NCBI GenBank assembly: GCA_900768265.1
Contig: CAAGCF010000002.1
Span: 1 to 48,113, forward strand
From: an uncultured Collinsella sp.
Lineage (GTDB): Bacteria; Actinomycetota; Coriobacteriia; Coriobacteriales; Coriobacteriaceae
Direction: 5' to 3'
Length of the DNA stretch: 48,113 nucleotides
Shown: one piece after another, positions 24,412-33,557 of the stretch
Numbering within the stretch: the stretch's first letter is position 1
How the letters are laid out: every line of letters begins with the position of its first letter
The notes under the pieces: generated by a model
What the model was told of the DNA's origin: nothing
Seen by the model: only the letters and a program-made list of their open reading frames with translations
The model's database searches: none
Made by a program: the position numbers and the translations under genes

Positions 24412-25289
24412 TACAGGTTCATGTTGCCGTGGATGTAGGGGGTGACCTCGGGGGAGATGTGGTCGCAGCCCAGCTCGCGCAGCGCGGACTCGATGGCGGC
24501 GGGCAACGGGGTCTTGCCCTCGCCGTCGACGGCAGCACTGCCGAGGGCGGCAATCTTAGTGACATCTGCGGGAGCGGCCTCGATATGCATGCAGCCGCCG
24601 ACCAAGCGCGCACGTACCTGCGCCAGACCAAGATCGTGCAGGTAATCCTCGCAGGCGCGGATTAGATCGATCTTCTCGCGCGTAAGCTCCTCACCTGTGG
24701 GGACGCGCGTGGCAAGACAGGCTCCCGCCGGCAGGTTCCAAACGGGGTAGCCCCATGCGCGCAACAGTTTGCGCTCTTCGTCCTTGGTAAAGCCGACCTC
24801 CATAAGCGGCGAGCGTACGCCGAGCTCTTCTGCCGCGCGCATGCCGGGGCGGTAGTCACCGCGATCGCTTGCATTGCTGCCATCGATGACGGTGGGGAAG
24901 CCGAGCGACTTGGCGTGGTTGACGATAGCGGTAAAGCCGGCGTGCTTGCAGTGGTAGCAGCGATTGGCATCGTTGCAGGCTACTTGGGGGAGCTGCAGCT
25001 GATCGACTGAAAGGTTGAGCACAGGGAGCTTAAAATGCGGCCCTTCTTCGGCTTGCCCGTCAACGGAACGCTCAAACGAAGCCTGCTCGGGCGTGCCGAT
25101 GAGCGGCGTGGTGAGGTGGACGAGAAGCGTGTCGGCAGGCATGATACGGGCGCAGACCGCGGCCAAAAAGCTGCTGTCGACGCCGCCGGAAAAGCCGATG
25201 GCGACGCGTCCATATGCCAAAAGCAGCTGCTCGAGCGCTGCGAGTTTGTCCTGAAGCTCCTCTGCAGGTGCGGTGGTGTCTGAAAACAT
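24411..25289 (-). CDS. larE: LarE-like ATP-dependent sulfur transferase (PP-loop)
   Basis: PP-loop enzyme that adenylates and thiolates a pyridine dinucleotide to build the nickel-pincer cofactor of lactate racemase-type enzymes. The SGGVDSS motif is at residues 34-40, followed by NRCYHCK and the family-specific SDRGDYRPGMRA. Cysteines C111, C114 and C191 (AGACLATR) are present; three-cysteine LarE homologues carry an iron-sulfur cluster and recycle, unlike the sacrificial single-cysteine L. plantarum enzyme. Length 292. AAGGA lies upstream of ATG 25289. No larB or larC is in the window, so the target is not known. Confidence 0.85.
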   Translation of the reverse strand: MFSDTTAPAEELQDKLAALEQLLLAYGRVAIGFSGGVDSSFLAAVCARIMPADTLLVHLTTPLIGTPEQASFERSVDGQAEEGPHFKLPVLNLSVDQLQLPQVACNDANRCYHCKHAGFTAIVNHAKSLGFPTVIDGSNASDRGDYRPGMRAAEELGVRSPLMEVGFTKDEERKLLRAWGYPVWNLPAGACLATRVPTGEELTREKIDLIRACEDYLHDLGLAQVRARLVGGCMHIEAAPADVTKIAALGSAAVDGEGKTPLPAAIESALRELGCDHISPEVTPYIHGNMNL

Positions 25290-25456
25290 GAAACGATCCT
25301 TGCTATTGAGTACTCGGTCGAAAACTATAATCCTACCGGGCTGCTTGTCATAAGATTTCTACCTATGTAACGAAAGTGCAATATGCTATATACGTTATAT
25401 ACAAATTTGTAAAGTGCGGTAGAGTGACAGTAACGCAATCCGGTGAGGAGACCGAT

Positions 25457-26107
25457 ATGATCAAGGCTGTTATTTTTGACATGGACGGAACGCTGGTCGA
25501 TACCGAGCGTCTGGGCATTAAGGCATGGAAAGCGCCCGCCGCTGAGCTGGGCATCGCGATTGATGATGCGCTGATTCATCAGTTTATCGGTCGTACACTG
25601 CCCGATGTCATGGACATCCTTGAGGCGCATTGCGGCAGCAGAGAAACCGCCGAGGCGCTCTATCATCGCCACAAGGAGATTCGCGACGAGATGGTCAAGA
25701 CCGATCTGGAGCTTAAGGCCGGCGCTGCCGAGTGCATAGACGAGCTGCTGGCTGCGGGCTATCACGTGGGCCTTGCAACGTCGTCGCGCCTCGTTACGGC
25801 CGATCACAACCTTAAGATGGTCGGCCTCTTTGACAAGTTTGAGACGGTGACTTGCGGCGAGGACGTCGTGCACGGCAAGCCCGATCCCGAGATGTATCTG
25901 CTTGCCTGCGAGCGCGCGGGCTTTGCCCCCGAGGAATGTGCCGTGGTCGAGGATTCGCGCAACGGCTGCGTCTCGGGCATCACGGCCGGCTGCCATGTCT
26001 TTGCTGTTCCCGATATCGTGCCGCTGCCGCAGGACGTGGTGGATGGCTGCGAGGCCGTGCTCGATACGTTGTTCGACCTGACAGCGGCGGTCAAGGCCGT
26101 GCGCTAG
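25457..26107 (+). CDS. HAD-family hydrolase, phosphoglycolate phosphatase/beta-PGM type
   Basis: Phosphatase or phosphomutase of HAD subfamily IA. The nucleophile motif FDMDGTLVDTE includes D8 and D10, motif II is TSSR, and motifs III/IV are GKPDPEMY and VEDSRNG. The 216-residue length and cap domain after motif I fit beta-phosphoglucomutase-like enzymes; the substrate is not decidable. ATG 25457 has GAGGAG seven bases before it. An AT-rich promoter with TATATAC repeats lies in 25380-25410. Divergent from the larE-like gene. Confidence 0.88.
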   Translation: MIKAVIFDMDGTLVDTERLGIKAWKAPAAELGIAIDDALIHQFIGRTLPDVMDILEAHCGSRETAEALYHRHKEIRDEMVKTDLELKAGAAECIDELLAAGYHVGLATSSRLVTADHNLKMVGLFDKFETVTCGEDVVHGKPDPEMYLLACERAGFAPEECAVVEDSRNGCVSGITAGCHVFAVPDIVPLPQDVVDGCEAVLDTLFDLTAAVKAVR

Positions 26108-26138
26108 CGTTTGCACCCGAGCCATTTCAATAACATTT

Positions 26139-26180
26139 TAAAGATGCGGTCAACCGCTTAGCCGGGTGGCCGCATCTTTA
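26139..26180 (+). terminator. Hairpin after the HAD gene
   Basis: TAAAGATGCGG and CCGCATCTTTA are perfect 11-bp arms around a 20-base centre that contains a smaller CCG/CGG hairpin. The right arm itself ends TTTA. Confidence 0.6.
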
Positions 26181-26263
26181 GCCAAGATCCTGAATGCGCC
26201 CGTGGGCGTTGTCTGCCTCTAGCGGTGACGACAGCGCCCGCGCGGAAGCGTCGATACAGCCAG

Positions 26264-26312
26264 CCCCTCTTATCTCGCCTAGACTGCAGTTTTGGCCGCT
26301 AAGAGGGGTTTT
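26264..26312 (+). terminator. Second hairpin with T-tract after the HAD gene
   Basis: CCCCTCTTA and TAAGAGGGG are perfect 9-bp arms with a 27-base centre, followed by TTTT. With the preceding hairpin it fills the 269-base gap 26108-26376, which has no other evident feature. Confidence 0.55.
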
Positions 26313-26376
26313 GTGCTTTAAATGATCGAGACGGCAGCCTTGGCAACGGGCTGGCAGGGGCTTTGGGCGTTATGAG

Positions 26377-27582
26377 TTACTCCAGGAGCCAGTCGATTAC
26401 GTTACGCTTGCGAACTCCTTCGTAGTTTGCGTCGGCAAATAGCGTGTCGAGCGTAAGAAGTGTTTTGGGATAGTTGTCTCGGACTTTGTTAAAGGGGGCC
26501 AGCTCGCGGTTGAGGGTAGTTTCGTCGAGCGTGGTGGCTGAAACCTGAAAATAGGCCGTTTCGTCTGAGCCTAGGGCAACAAAATCGATTTCCCCATCAT
26601 CGATATCGCCCACGTAGACGTCGTATCCGCGGCGTAGGAGCTCGAGATAGACAACATTTTCGAGGATATGACCGATGTCGCTGCTCTGAGTTTTGACGAG
26701 AGCGCCTCTAAGTCCAAGGTCAACGGCGTAGTATTTGCCATTTGTTGTAAGAAGCTGCCGACCGCGTACGTTGTAGCGCGGTGCCGAATACAGCACGAGA
26801 CTGTCTGTTAGCCCTTTGAGGTACTTGGCGACGGTTTTCTGGTCAGTTTTGTTGCCGTTGGACGAGAGCGTGTCGGAGATTTTTTTAACCGAGATTCGAC
26901 TTCCGACGTTATGGAGTAGGAACTTGGTGATATCGCGCAGGGTCGAGACGTCCGAGACCTTCAAGCGTTCGATAACGTCGCGTATGACTATGGTGTCGTA
27001 GAGGCTCATAAGGTAATCGCGCGCCTGGGAGCCCTGGATACCCGTTTCGGCGATAAAGGGAAAGGAGCCCCGGGTGATGTACTCGTCAAACAGCTGGGTA
27101 GGAGCCTTTCCGCCATTGGTTTTTGCCGAGCAAAACTCTTTAAAGGAGAGGGGCAGCATCTTGAGCTCTACGTAGCGACCGGATAGTAAGGTTGCCAGCT
27201 CGCTCGAGAGCAGATAGGCGTTGGAACCGGTTATGTAGAGATCGACATTGTCCCTGATAAATAGGCTGTCGACGGCTTTTTCGAAGTGCTCAACATGCTG
27301 AATCTCGTCCAGAAAAACGTAGTTCATCTTATCGGGGACGAGTCTGGCGGAAACGTAGTCGTAGAGTGCTCTATACGACGTAAGAGACTCGAACTCCAGA
27401 TCTTCAAAGTTGAGGGATACAACCTGGGCATCTGTGGTTCCATGGTCGCGCAAATGACCACGGTAAATCTCGAATAGCTTCGATTTGCCGGACCTACGCA
27501 CGCCCGAAACGACCTTGATAACATGCGAGTCTTTCCACGAAATGAGCCAGTTGAGGTACTGTTTGCGGTCAATCAAATCCAT
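26377..27582 (-). CDS. AAA-type ATPase with C-terminal DUF4143 domain
   Basis: Predicted cytoplasmic ATPase of the AAA_14/DUF4143 group, common in gut bacteria and archaea and of unknown function. Walker A is GVRRSGKS at residues 27-34, Walker B is YVFLDEIQ, followed by YITGSNAYLLS. The C-terminal part has the DUF4143 pattern KYYAVDLGLRGAL and GEIDFVA, suggestive of a nuclease-like fold. Length 401. ATG 27582 is used because GGGAGAG lies five bases upstream. The gene and its upstream region are AT-richer than neighbours, suggesting acquisition. Twin palindromes precede it. Confidence 0.88.
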   Translation of the reverse strand: MDLIDRKQYLNWLISWKDSHVIKVVSGVRRSGKSKLFEIYRGHLRDHGTTDAQVVSLNFEDLEFESLTSYRALYDYVSARLVPDKMNYVFLDEIQHVEHFEKAVDSLFIRDNVDLYITGSNAYLLSSELATLLSGRYVELKMLPLSFKEFCSAKTNGGKAPTQLFDEYITRGSFPFIAETGIQGSQARDYLMSLYDTIVIRDVIERLKVSDVSTLRDITKFLLHNVGSRISVKKISDTLSSNGNKTDQKTVAKYLKGLTDSLVLYSAPRYNVRGRQLLTTNGKYYAVDLGLRGALVKTQSSDIGHILENVVYLELLRRGYDVYVGDIDDGEIDFVALGSDETAYFQVSATTLDETTLNRELAPFNKVRDNYPKTLLTLDTLFADANYEGVRKRNVIDWLLE

Positions 27583-27646
27583 AAAGTCTCTCCCTGGGTC
27601 TGAAAACATTGGAACAAAATCAATATTTATATGAAATTAAAAAAAT

Positions 27647-27702
27647 ATGGAATCTAATCCATCTTATCAAAATAACTCATGAAAATATGGACTACATTCC
27701 AT
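27647..27702. promoter_or_regulatory. Two palindromes ATGGA-N6-TCCAT upstream of the ATPase gene
   Basis: Copies at 27647-27662 (spacer ATCTAA) and 27687-27702 (spacer CTACAT) are 40 bases apart, in an AT-rich stretch 65-120 bases before the ATPase start. The spacing and shared half-sites suggest a dimeric regulator. Confidence 0.55.
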
Positions 27703-27745
27703 AAATATCCGTAGCTGTAGCCCTGGCTAATGGGCGTGGGGCCGG

Positions 27746-27789
27746 AAAAAAGCGCCGCAGCGGGGCTGATTCCGCAGCGGCGCTTTTTT
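27746..27789. terminator. Bidirectional terminator after the second LacI gene
   Basis: AAAAAAGCGCCGC and GCGGCGCTTTTTT are perfect 13-bp arms with an 18-base centre that can pair further. It ends the LacI gene on the minus strand. Confidence 0.9.
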
Positions 27790-27790
27790 G

Positions 27791-28903
27791 CTACAGGTAG
27801 GCGCCCAGGTTGATGGCGGTGGTTTCGGCTTGGCTGCTTGCCTGGGTGCTGGCGCGCTCCAGTAAAAACGGGCGTACGAGCTCTTGGCGGTTGATGTCCT
27901 CGACGGCCGTGACCGCGGTGACGATGCGTGCGGCGGAACCGATACGGGCGTGCTTGGTCTTCACCGGGGCTTTGTTTTCGATTTGCTCCATGAGCAATTG
28001 AATGCCCTTGCGGCCAATCTCGTAGCCTGGGGGTGCCACCGTGGTGAGTGGGACCGACCCGCTCCAGGCGAGCGGGTTGCCGTCGCAGCCAGCCACGCGA
28101 ACCTGCTCGGGGACGGAGATGCCTTTGTCGACCAGCGCCGAGATGACGCCCGAGGCCAGTACGTCGGTCAGGCCGATGACAAAATCGGGGCGCTCGTCGC
28201 CGGAGCGCTCGGCAATCTGGGCGCCGATGCTGTAACCGTCGGCAGCGGTATTCCATTCGCCGGCGTCGATGACTTCGATCTTGATATCGGGGTGCAGGGC
28301 AAGGGCCTTGTGAATGCCAAGCACACGTAGTGTGAGTTGCATAAATGCCGCTCTGCCCACAACGGTGATATGGCGTGCGCCACGGGCAACGGCGAGCTCG
28401 GCGATAATGCGCCCCTGCGCCTCGTTGTCGGCGGCTACGTAATAACCGGGTTCGGAACAGTGGATGTCCAGATAGACGATCGGCACGGGCATCTTGGTCA
28501 TGGCGGGGTGCCAGTCGGGAGACGCCATGGGCTGAACCATGACGCCGGACATCTGCGTGCCCATAAAATAGCGCAGGTAATGGTCCTGGAGAATATCGTC
28601 GTTATCGGCGTTGGCGATGAGCAGGTCGTAGCCGTGCTTGCGGGCCTCGTTGTGGGCACCGCTGGCAATTTGGAGCGAAAAGCCGTGGTCGAGGCGGGGG
28701 AGGACTAGGCCAAAGGACTTGGTGGTGCCGCCGGCCAGCTGGCGAGCGCTTTGGTTGGGCAGGTAACCCAAGTGATTGATGGTCTCGTTGATTAGCTTGA
28801 GGGTCTCGGGGCGCAGCTTTTCGGGATGGTTGAGCGCGTTGGAAACCGTGCCCAGCGAGACTCCCGCCTCGCGCGCGACATCGCTGATTTTTACCTTTGC
28901 CAT
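27791..28903 (-). CDS. LacI-family transcriptional regulator
   Basis: LacI/GalR regulator with the N-terminal helix-turn-helix VKISDVAREAGVSLGTVSNAL and a sugar-binding-like effector domain. Length 370 from ATG 28903, which has AAAGGGG five bases upstream; an open frame to 29110 on the same strand overlaps the dispersed repeat and promoter and is rejected. No sugar gene adjoins it, so its target is unknown. Autoregulation is possible. Confidence 0.9.
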   Translation of the reverse strand: MAKVKISDVAREAGVSLGTVSNALNHPEKLRPETLKLINETINHLGYLPNQSARQLAGGTTKSFGLVLPRLDHGFSLQIASGAHNEARKHGYDLLIANADNDDILQDHYLRYFMGTQMSGVMVQPMASPDWHPAMTKMPVPIVYLDIHCSEPGYYVAADNEAQGRIIAELAVARGARHITVVGRAAFMQLTLRVLGIHKALALHPDIKIEVIDAGEWNTAADGYSIGAQIAERSGDERPDFVIGLTDVLASGVISALVDKGISVPEQVRVAGCDGNPLAWSGSVPLTTVAPPGYEIGRKGIQLLMEQIENKAPVKTKHARIGSAARIVTAVTAVEDINRQELVRPFLLERASTQASSQAETTAINLGAYL

Positions 28904-28938
28904 AGCGGCCCCTTTGATGCGTTTCAAGTACAAGCCAG

Positions 28939-28969
28939 ATTGTAGCATCGCCCGCCCCCAGGGTGTCAA
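28939..28969 (-). promoter_or_regulatory. Promoter of the second LacI gene
   Basis: On the minus strand TTGACA (28969-28964) and TACAAT (28944-28939) are separated by 19 bases. Expected start is about 30 bases before ATG 28903. Confidence 0.6.
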
Positions 28970-28982
28970 AACCTGCCAATTA

Positions 28983-29015
28983 GGGACAGGTTTATTTTGG
29001 TAGGTTTTATCTGGG
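28983..29015 (-). repeat. Dispersed 33-nt repeat, copy 2 (reverse)
   Basis: Exact reverse complement of bases 24292-24324. On the plus strand it reads GGGACAGGTTTATTTTGG and on to CTGGG. It lies just upstream of the LacI promoter. Confidence 0.9.
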
Positions 29016-29027
29016 CAAACGCTGGAG

Positions 29028-29072
29028 CCCAAGCCACCACAAAGGTGCCTGTCCCCATCGTGGTGGTTTGGG
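29028..29072. repeat. Hairpin with AAAGGTGCCTGTCCCC in the loop
   Basis: CCCAAGCCACCAC (29028-29040) pairs with GTGGTGGTTTGGG (29060-29072), 12 of 13 with a G-T or mismatch. The loop includes CCTGTCCCC, the complement of the GGGGACAG core found in the other repeats. Gap 28904-29220 otherwise holds the LacI and glmS promoters. Confidence 0.75.
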
Positions 29073-29140
29073 CATGTGTGCATCGAGTGGTATCTAAGTT
29101 GAGATACCACTTCTGGTATATCAGCTTGCGCTTGCGTGAG

Positions 29141-29146
29141 TACAAT
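29141..29146 (+). promoter_or_regulatory. Candidate -10 (TACAAT) before glmS
   Basis: GAGTACAATACTC at 29138-29150 contains TACAAT and is also a small palindrome (GAGTA-CAA-TACTC). A second candidate is TTGCGT (29132)-18-TTATAC. No glmS ribozyme is evident. Confidence 0.4.
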
Positions 29147-29220
29147 ACTCGAACGTTATACGTCTCAGCGCCCCCTGTGCGTGGACGTCTTGCAGTCACG
29201 CGAACGAAGGGATTTATCCT

Positions 29221-31068
<1,848 letters not shown>

Positions 31069-31073
31069 TTGTT

Positions 31074-31101
31074 GTTCCGGCGTTTTGCCAAACGCCGGAA
31101 C
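31074..31101. terminator. Hairpin after glmS
   Basis: GTTCCGGCGTTT and AAACGCCGGAAC are perfect 12-bp arms with a TGCC loop, six bases after the glmS stop. There is no T run after it. Confidence 0.6.
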
Positions 31102-31114
31102 TGCTCGACGCTGT

Positions 31115-31214
31115 GCGAGCCGCATTCACGCCAATCTGACGTTCAATTTCGAGGGCGCGACCAGAAGGTCAGCGCCCTCTCATTTCACGTCACCTTGGCG
31201 CAAATGCGGCTCGC
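31115..31214. repeat. 100-base nested hairpin
   Basis: Arms 31115-31142 and 31187-31214 are 28 bases long and pair at about 24 positions (GCGAGCCGCATT, then CGCCAA, then TGACGT on the left). An inner hairpin GAGGGCGC/GCGCCCTC lies in the centre. The same outer-plus-inner architecture appears at 47007-47131. Confidence 0.85.
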
Positions 31215-31260
31215 TCGCTGTTGGTGACTGACATCAGGTGCTCCGTTGTCGAAACGCGCT

Positions 31261-31305
31261 AACAAGAAGGGCCCGGCTCCGTTGTGGCGGAGTCGGGCCT
31301 TGTTG
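31261..31305 (+). terminator. Strong terminator-like hairpin after the nested hairpin
   Basis: GGCCCGGCTCCG and CGGAGTCGGGCC arms with one G-T/mismatch, extended by AACAAG and TTGTT at the base. It is between glmS and the GntR gene. Confidence 0.7.
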
Positions 31306-31311
31306 CATTTG

Positions 31312-31344
31312 CCCAGATAAAACCTGCCAAAATAAACCTGTCCC
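31312..31344 (+). repeat. Dispersed 33-nt repeat, copy 3
   Basis: Same as copy 1 with one base changed (CCTGCC for CCTACC). It stands between the terminator and the end of the GntR gene, as copy 1 stands next to the end of larE. Confidence 0.9.
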
Positions 31345-31355
31345 TTTTTGGCAGG

Positions 31356-32057
31356 TTAGCGGAGCTTGCTGGTCTCGAAGTACTTGGGATATTGGTCCAG
31401 GACCTCGGTCTGGTTGCGGAACATCATATGCAGGTGCTTGCTCACCAAGAAGCTCGCCTCGATGGGGTCGCGACCGGCGATGGCGCGGCGGATTTTCTTG
31501 TGCTCGTTAACAATCTCCTGATTGTCGAGCCTCTGCGTGGCGGCGCGCAGCCAGCGGAAGCGCTCCAGGTCGGCATTGGTCGCCTCGAGCCACGACCACA
31601 CGGTGCTGCGGCACGCGATGCTAAAGATCATGCGGTGCATGAGGTTGTCGCTTAAAAAGAAGCCGATGCGATCCTCCTCGGCCATGGTCTTTTCCTGCAG
31701 CGCGATGGCTCGGTCGAGCTGCTCGATGCCTGCCGAGGTGGCACGGGCGCAGCACTCCACAATTACCTGCTTTTCCAGGTGCTCGCGAATGTAGCAGGCG
31801 CTCTCGGCAAGAGTGAGGTTGATGGGCGAGACATAGGTGCCGCTTTGGGGCACGGTACGCACCAGGCCCTCTTGCGCCAGACGCACCAGCGCCTCGCGCA
31901 CAGGGGTGCGCCCCATATCCAGGTCGTCACAAAGCTGCTTGACGCCTAGCTTTTCGCCCGGCTTGTAGTCCAGGTAGACGATTTTGCGTCGAATGGTGTG
32001 GTAGGACTGGTCTTGTAGGCTTGTTTCCTGCTCGCCGATGTGCATCGATTCTTCCAT
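31356..32057 (-). CDS. GntR-family transcriptional regulator, FCD type
   Basis: DNA-binding regulator with an N-terminal winged helix (YHTIRRKIVYLDYKPGEKLG, then GRTPVREALVRLAQEGLV) and a C-terminal FCD effector domain with metal-binding histidines expected for the family. Length 233 from ATG 32057; GAGG lies four bases upstream, and ATG 32045 is an alternative. It is divergent from the YeiH-type exporter and likely controls it. Effector unknown. Confidence 0.88.
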   Translation of the reverse strand: MEESMHIGEQETSLQDQSYHTIRRKIVYLDYKPGEKLGVKQLCDDLDMGRTPVREALVRLAQEGLVRTVPQSGTYVSPINLTLAESACYIREHLEKQVIVECCARATSAGIEQLDRAIALQEKTMAEEDRIGFFLSDNLMHRMIFSIACRSTVWSWLEATNADLERFRWLRAATQRLDNQEIVNEHKKIRRAIAGRDPIEASFLVSKHLHMMFRNQTEVLDQYPKYFETSKLR

Positions 32058-32250
32058 AGTGCCTCGCAACCGTTCTATCACACTGATATGTCAGCTGTTA
32101 ATTATGCCGCGAATCGGCTCTCCGCGGTGGGTAATTCGGCTGTTGTCCAAGAACTATTGCGGCATCTTAGTCTGTATTTGCGCAAGGCTGTGCTCAATGT
32201 TGCCGTATCATAAGCCGTCGCAAACGTGAAATAGAAAGAAGGAATCCCAT

Positions 32251-33285
32251 ATGCAACTGGCGAATATCGTACGCGAGCGCTGGAAGGGTGTCTTGTTCTG
32301 CCTGATCGTCGCCATCCCCGCGACGTTGCTCGGCAAACAGATTGAGGTGGTCGGCGGGCCGGTGTTTGCCATCCTCCTTGGCATGGTCCTGGCGCTCGTC
32401 TTTCCCAAGAATCATCGCGAACAGCTCGCCGCCGGTGTCACCTATACGTCTAAAAAAGTCTTGCAGTACGCGGTAATCCTGCTTGGCTTTGGCATGAACC
32501 TCTCGCAGATTCTGTCCAAAGGCGCTCAGTCGCTGCCGATTATCGTGGCGACGATTTCGACCTCGCTTGTCATCGCCTTCGTGCTCTGCCGCGTTATGAA
32601 CGTACCGGGCAAGATCGCGACGCTTGTGGGTGTGGGTTCGTCGATTTGTGGTGGTTCTGCCATCGCCGCGACCGCGCCCGTTATCGATGCCGACGATCGC
32701 GAGATTGCCCAGGCTATTTCGGTCATCTTCCTGTTTAACGTTATCGCGGCGCTCGTGTTTCCGACGCTCGGCGGTATGCTCGGCCTGACCAACGAGGGCT
32801 TTGGTCTGTTTGCCGGTACCGCCATCAACGACACCTCGTCCGTAACGGCTGCGGCGAGCGCTTGGGACAGTATGCATCCCGGCGCCAATGTGCTCGAAAG
32901 CGCCACAGTGGTCAAGCTCACCAGGACGCTGGCCATTATTCCCATTACGTTGGTCCTCGCATGCTGGCAGATGCATCTGGAGCGCAAGGCCGGCGGCGAC
33001 GCCAAAAGCACGTTCTCGCTTAAACGCGCGTTTCCCATGTTCGTGCTGTTCTTTGTGCTGGCGAGTGTAATCACCACGGCGCTTCAGCTTCCTGCATCCA
33101 TTACGGCGCCTATCAAGGAGCTGTCGAAGTTCTTTATCGTGATGGCTATGGCGGCTATTGGCTTTAATACCGATATCGTCGAGCTGGTCAAAAAGGGCGG
33201 CAAGCCCATCGCATTGGGCTTTTGCTGCTGGATTGGCATTGCGTGCATGAGTTTGGGAATGCAGCACGTGCTGGGAATCTGGTAG
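32251..33285 (+). CDS. YeiH/YadS-type putative sulfate exporter family protein (UPF0324)
   Basis: Integral membrane protein of the putative sulfate exporter family, about ten hydrophobic segments. The 344-residue product has conserved blocks GVGSSICGGSAIAATAPVI and GTAINDTSSVTAAA. Substrate in the family is not established; relatives adjoin taurine or sulfonate genes. AGAAGGA lies upstream of ATG 32251. It is adjacent to and divergent from the GntR gene, unlike many relatives that lie near LysR genes. Confidence 0.85.
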   Translation: MQLANIVRERWKGVLFCLIVAIPATLLGKQIEVVGGPVFAILLGMVLALVFPKNHREQLAAGVTYTSKKVLQYAVILLGFGMNLSQILSKGAQSLPIIVATISTSLVIAFVLCRVMNVPGKIATLVGVGSSICGGSAIAATAPVIDADDREIAQAISVIFLFNVIAALVFPTLGGMLGLTNEGFGLFAGTAINDTSSVTAAASAWDSMHPGANVLESATVVKLTRTLAIIPITLVLACWQMHLERKAGGDAKSTFSLKRAFPMFVLFFVLASVITTALQLPASITAPIKELSKFFIVMAMAAIGFNTDIVELVKKGGKPIALGFCCWIGIACMSLGMQHVLGIW

Positions 33286-33330
33286 AGAAGTAGCTTATTT
33301 GCGTGCTGCATGCTGCGTGCTGGCGAGCGC

Positions 33331-33420
33331 ATCCTCGCGGTGGAGCGATAGGAGCTCTTGCGGGTATGGCTTGTCCGCAGGTTTATAGGTCCCGAAGAGC
33401 TCTTATCGCCCCGCCAGGAT
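33331..33420 (+). ncRNA. Candidate structured RNA: 90-base near-perfect hairpin
   Basis: Left arm 33331-33359 (ATCCTCGCGG..GAGCTCTT) and right arm 33394-33420 (AAGAGCTCTTATCGCC..GGAT) pair along nearly their whole length with a small bulge. The loop holds a further GCGG/CCGC hairpin. It lies in the 272-base gap before the NtrC-like gene. A TATAGT at 33468-33473 follows. Confidence 0.45.
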
Positions 33421-33557
33421 GGCGATGCGGGGCAACTCATATACTCGCAGGACGGCGGCTTCTGCCCTATAGTGTTTGGTAAGCAATATCGTTCAATTTT
33501 GAAACACTTGCCCGCGCGGCCGTCGGTGGCGGCGTGGCGACGAGGACGGGGCGCAAT

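Noticed and set aside
29100..29220. A glmS ribozyme or riboswitch
   Set aside because: The 120 bases upstream of glmS are promoter-like and too short for the ribozyme core; no matching conserved segments are visible.
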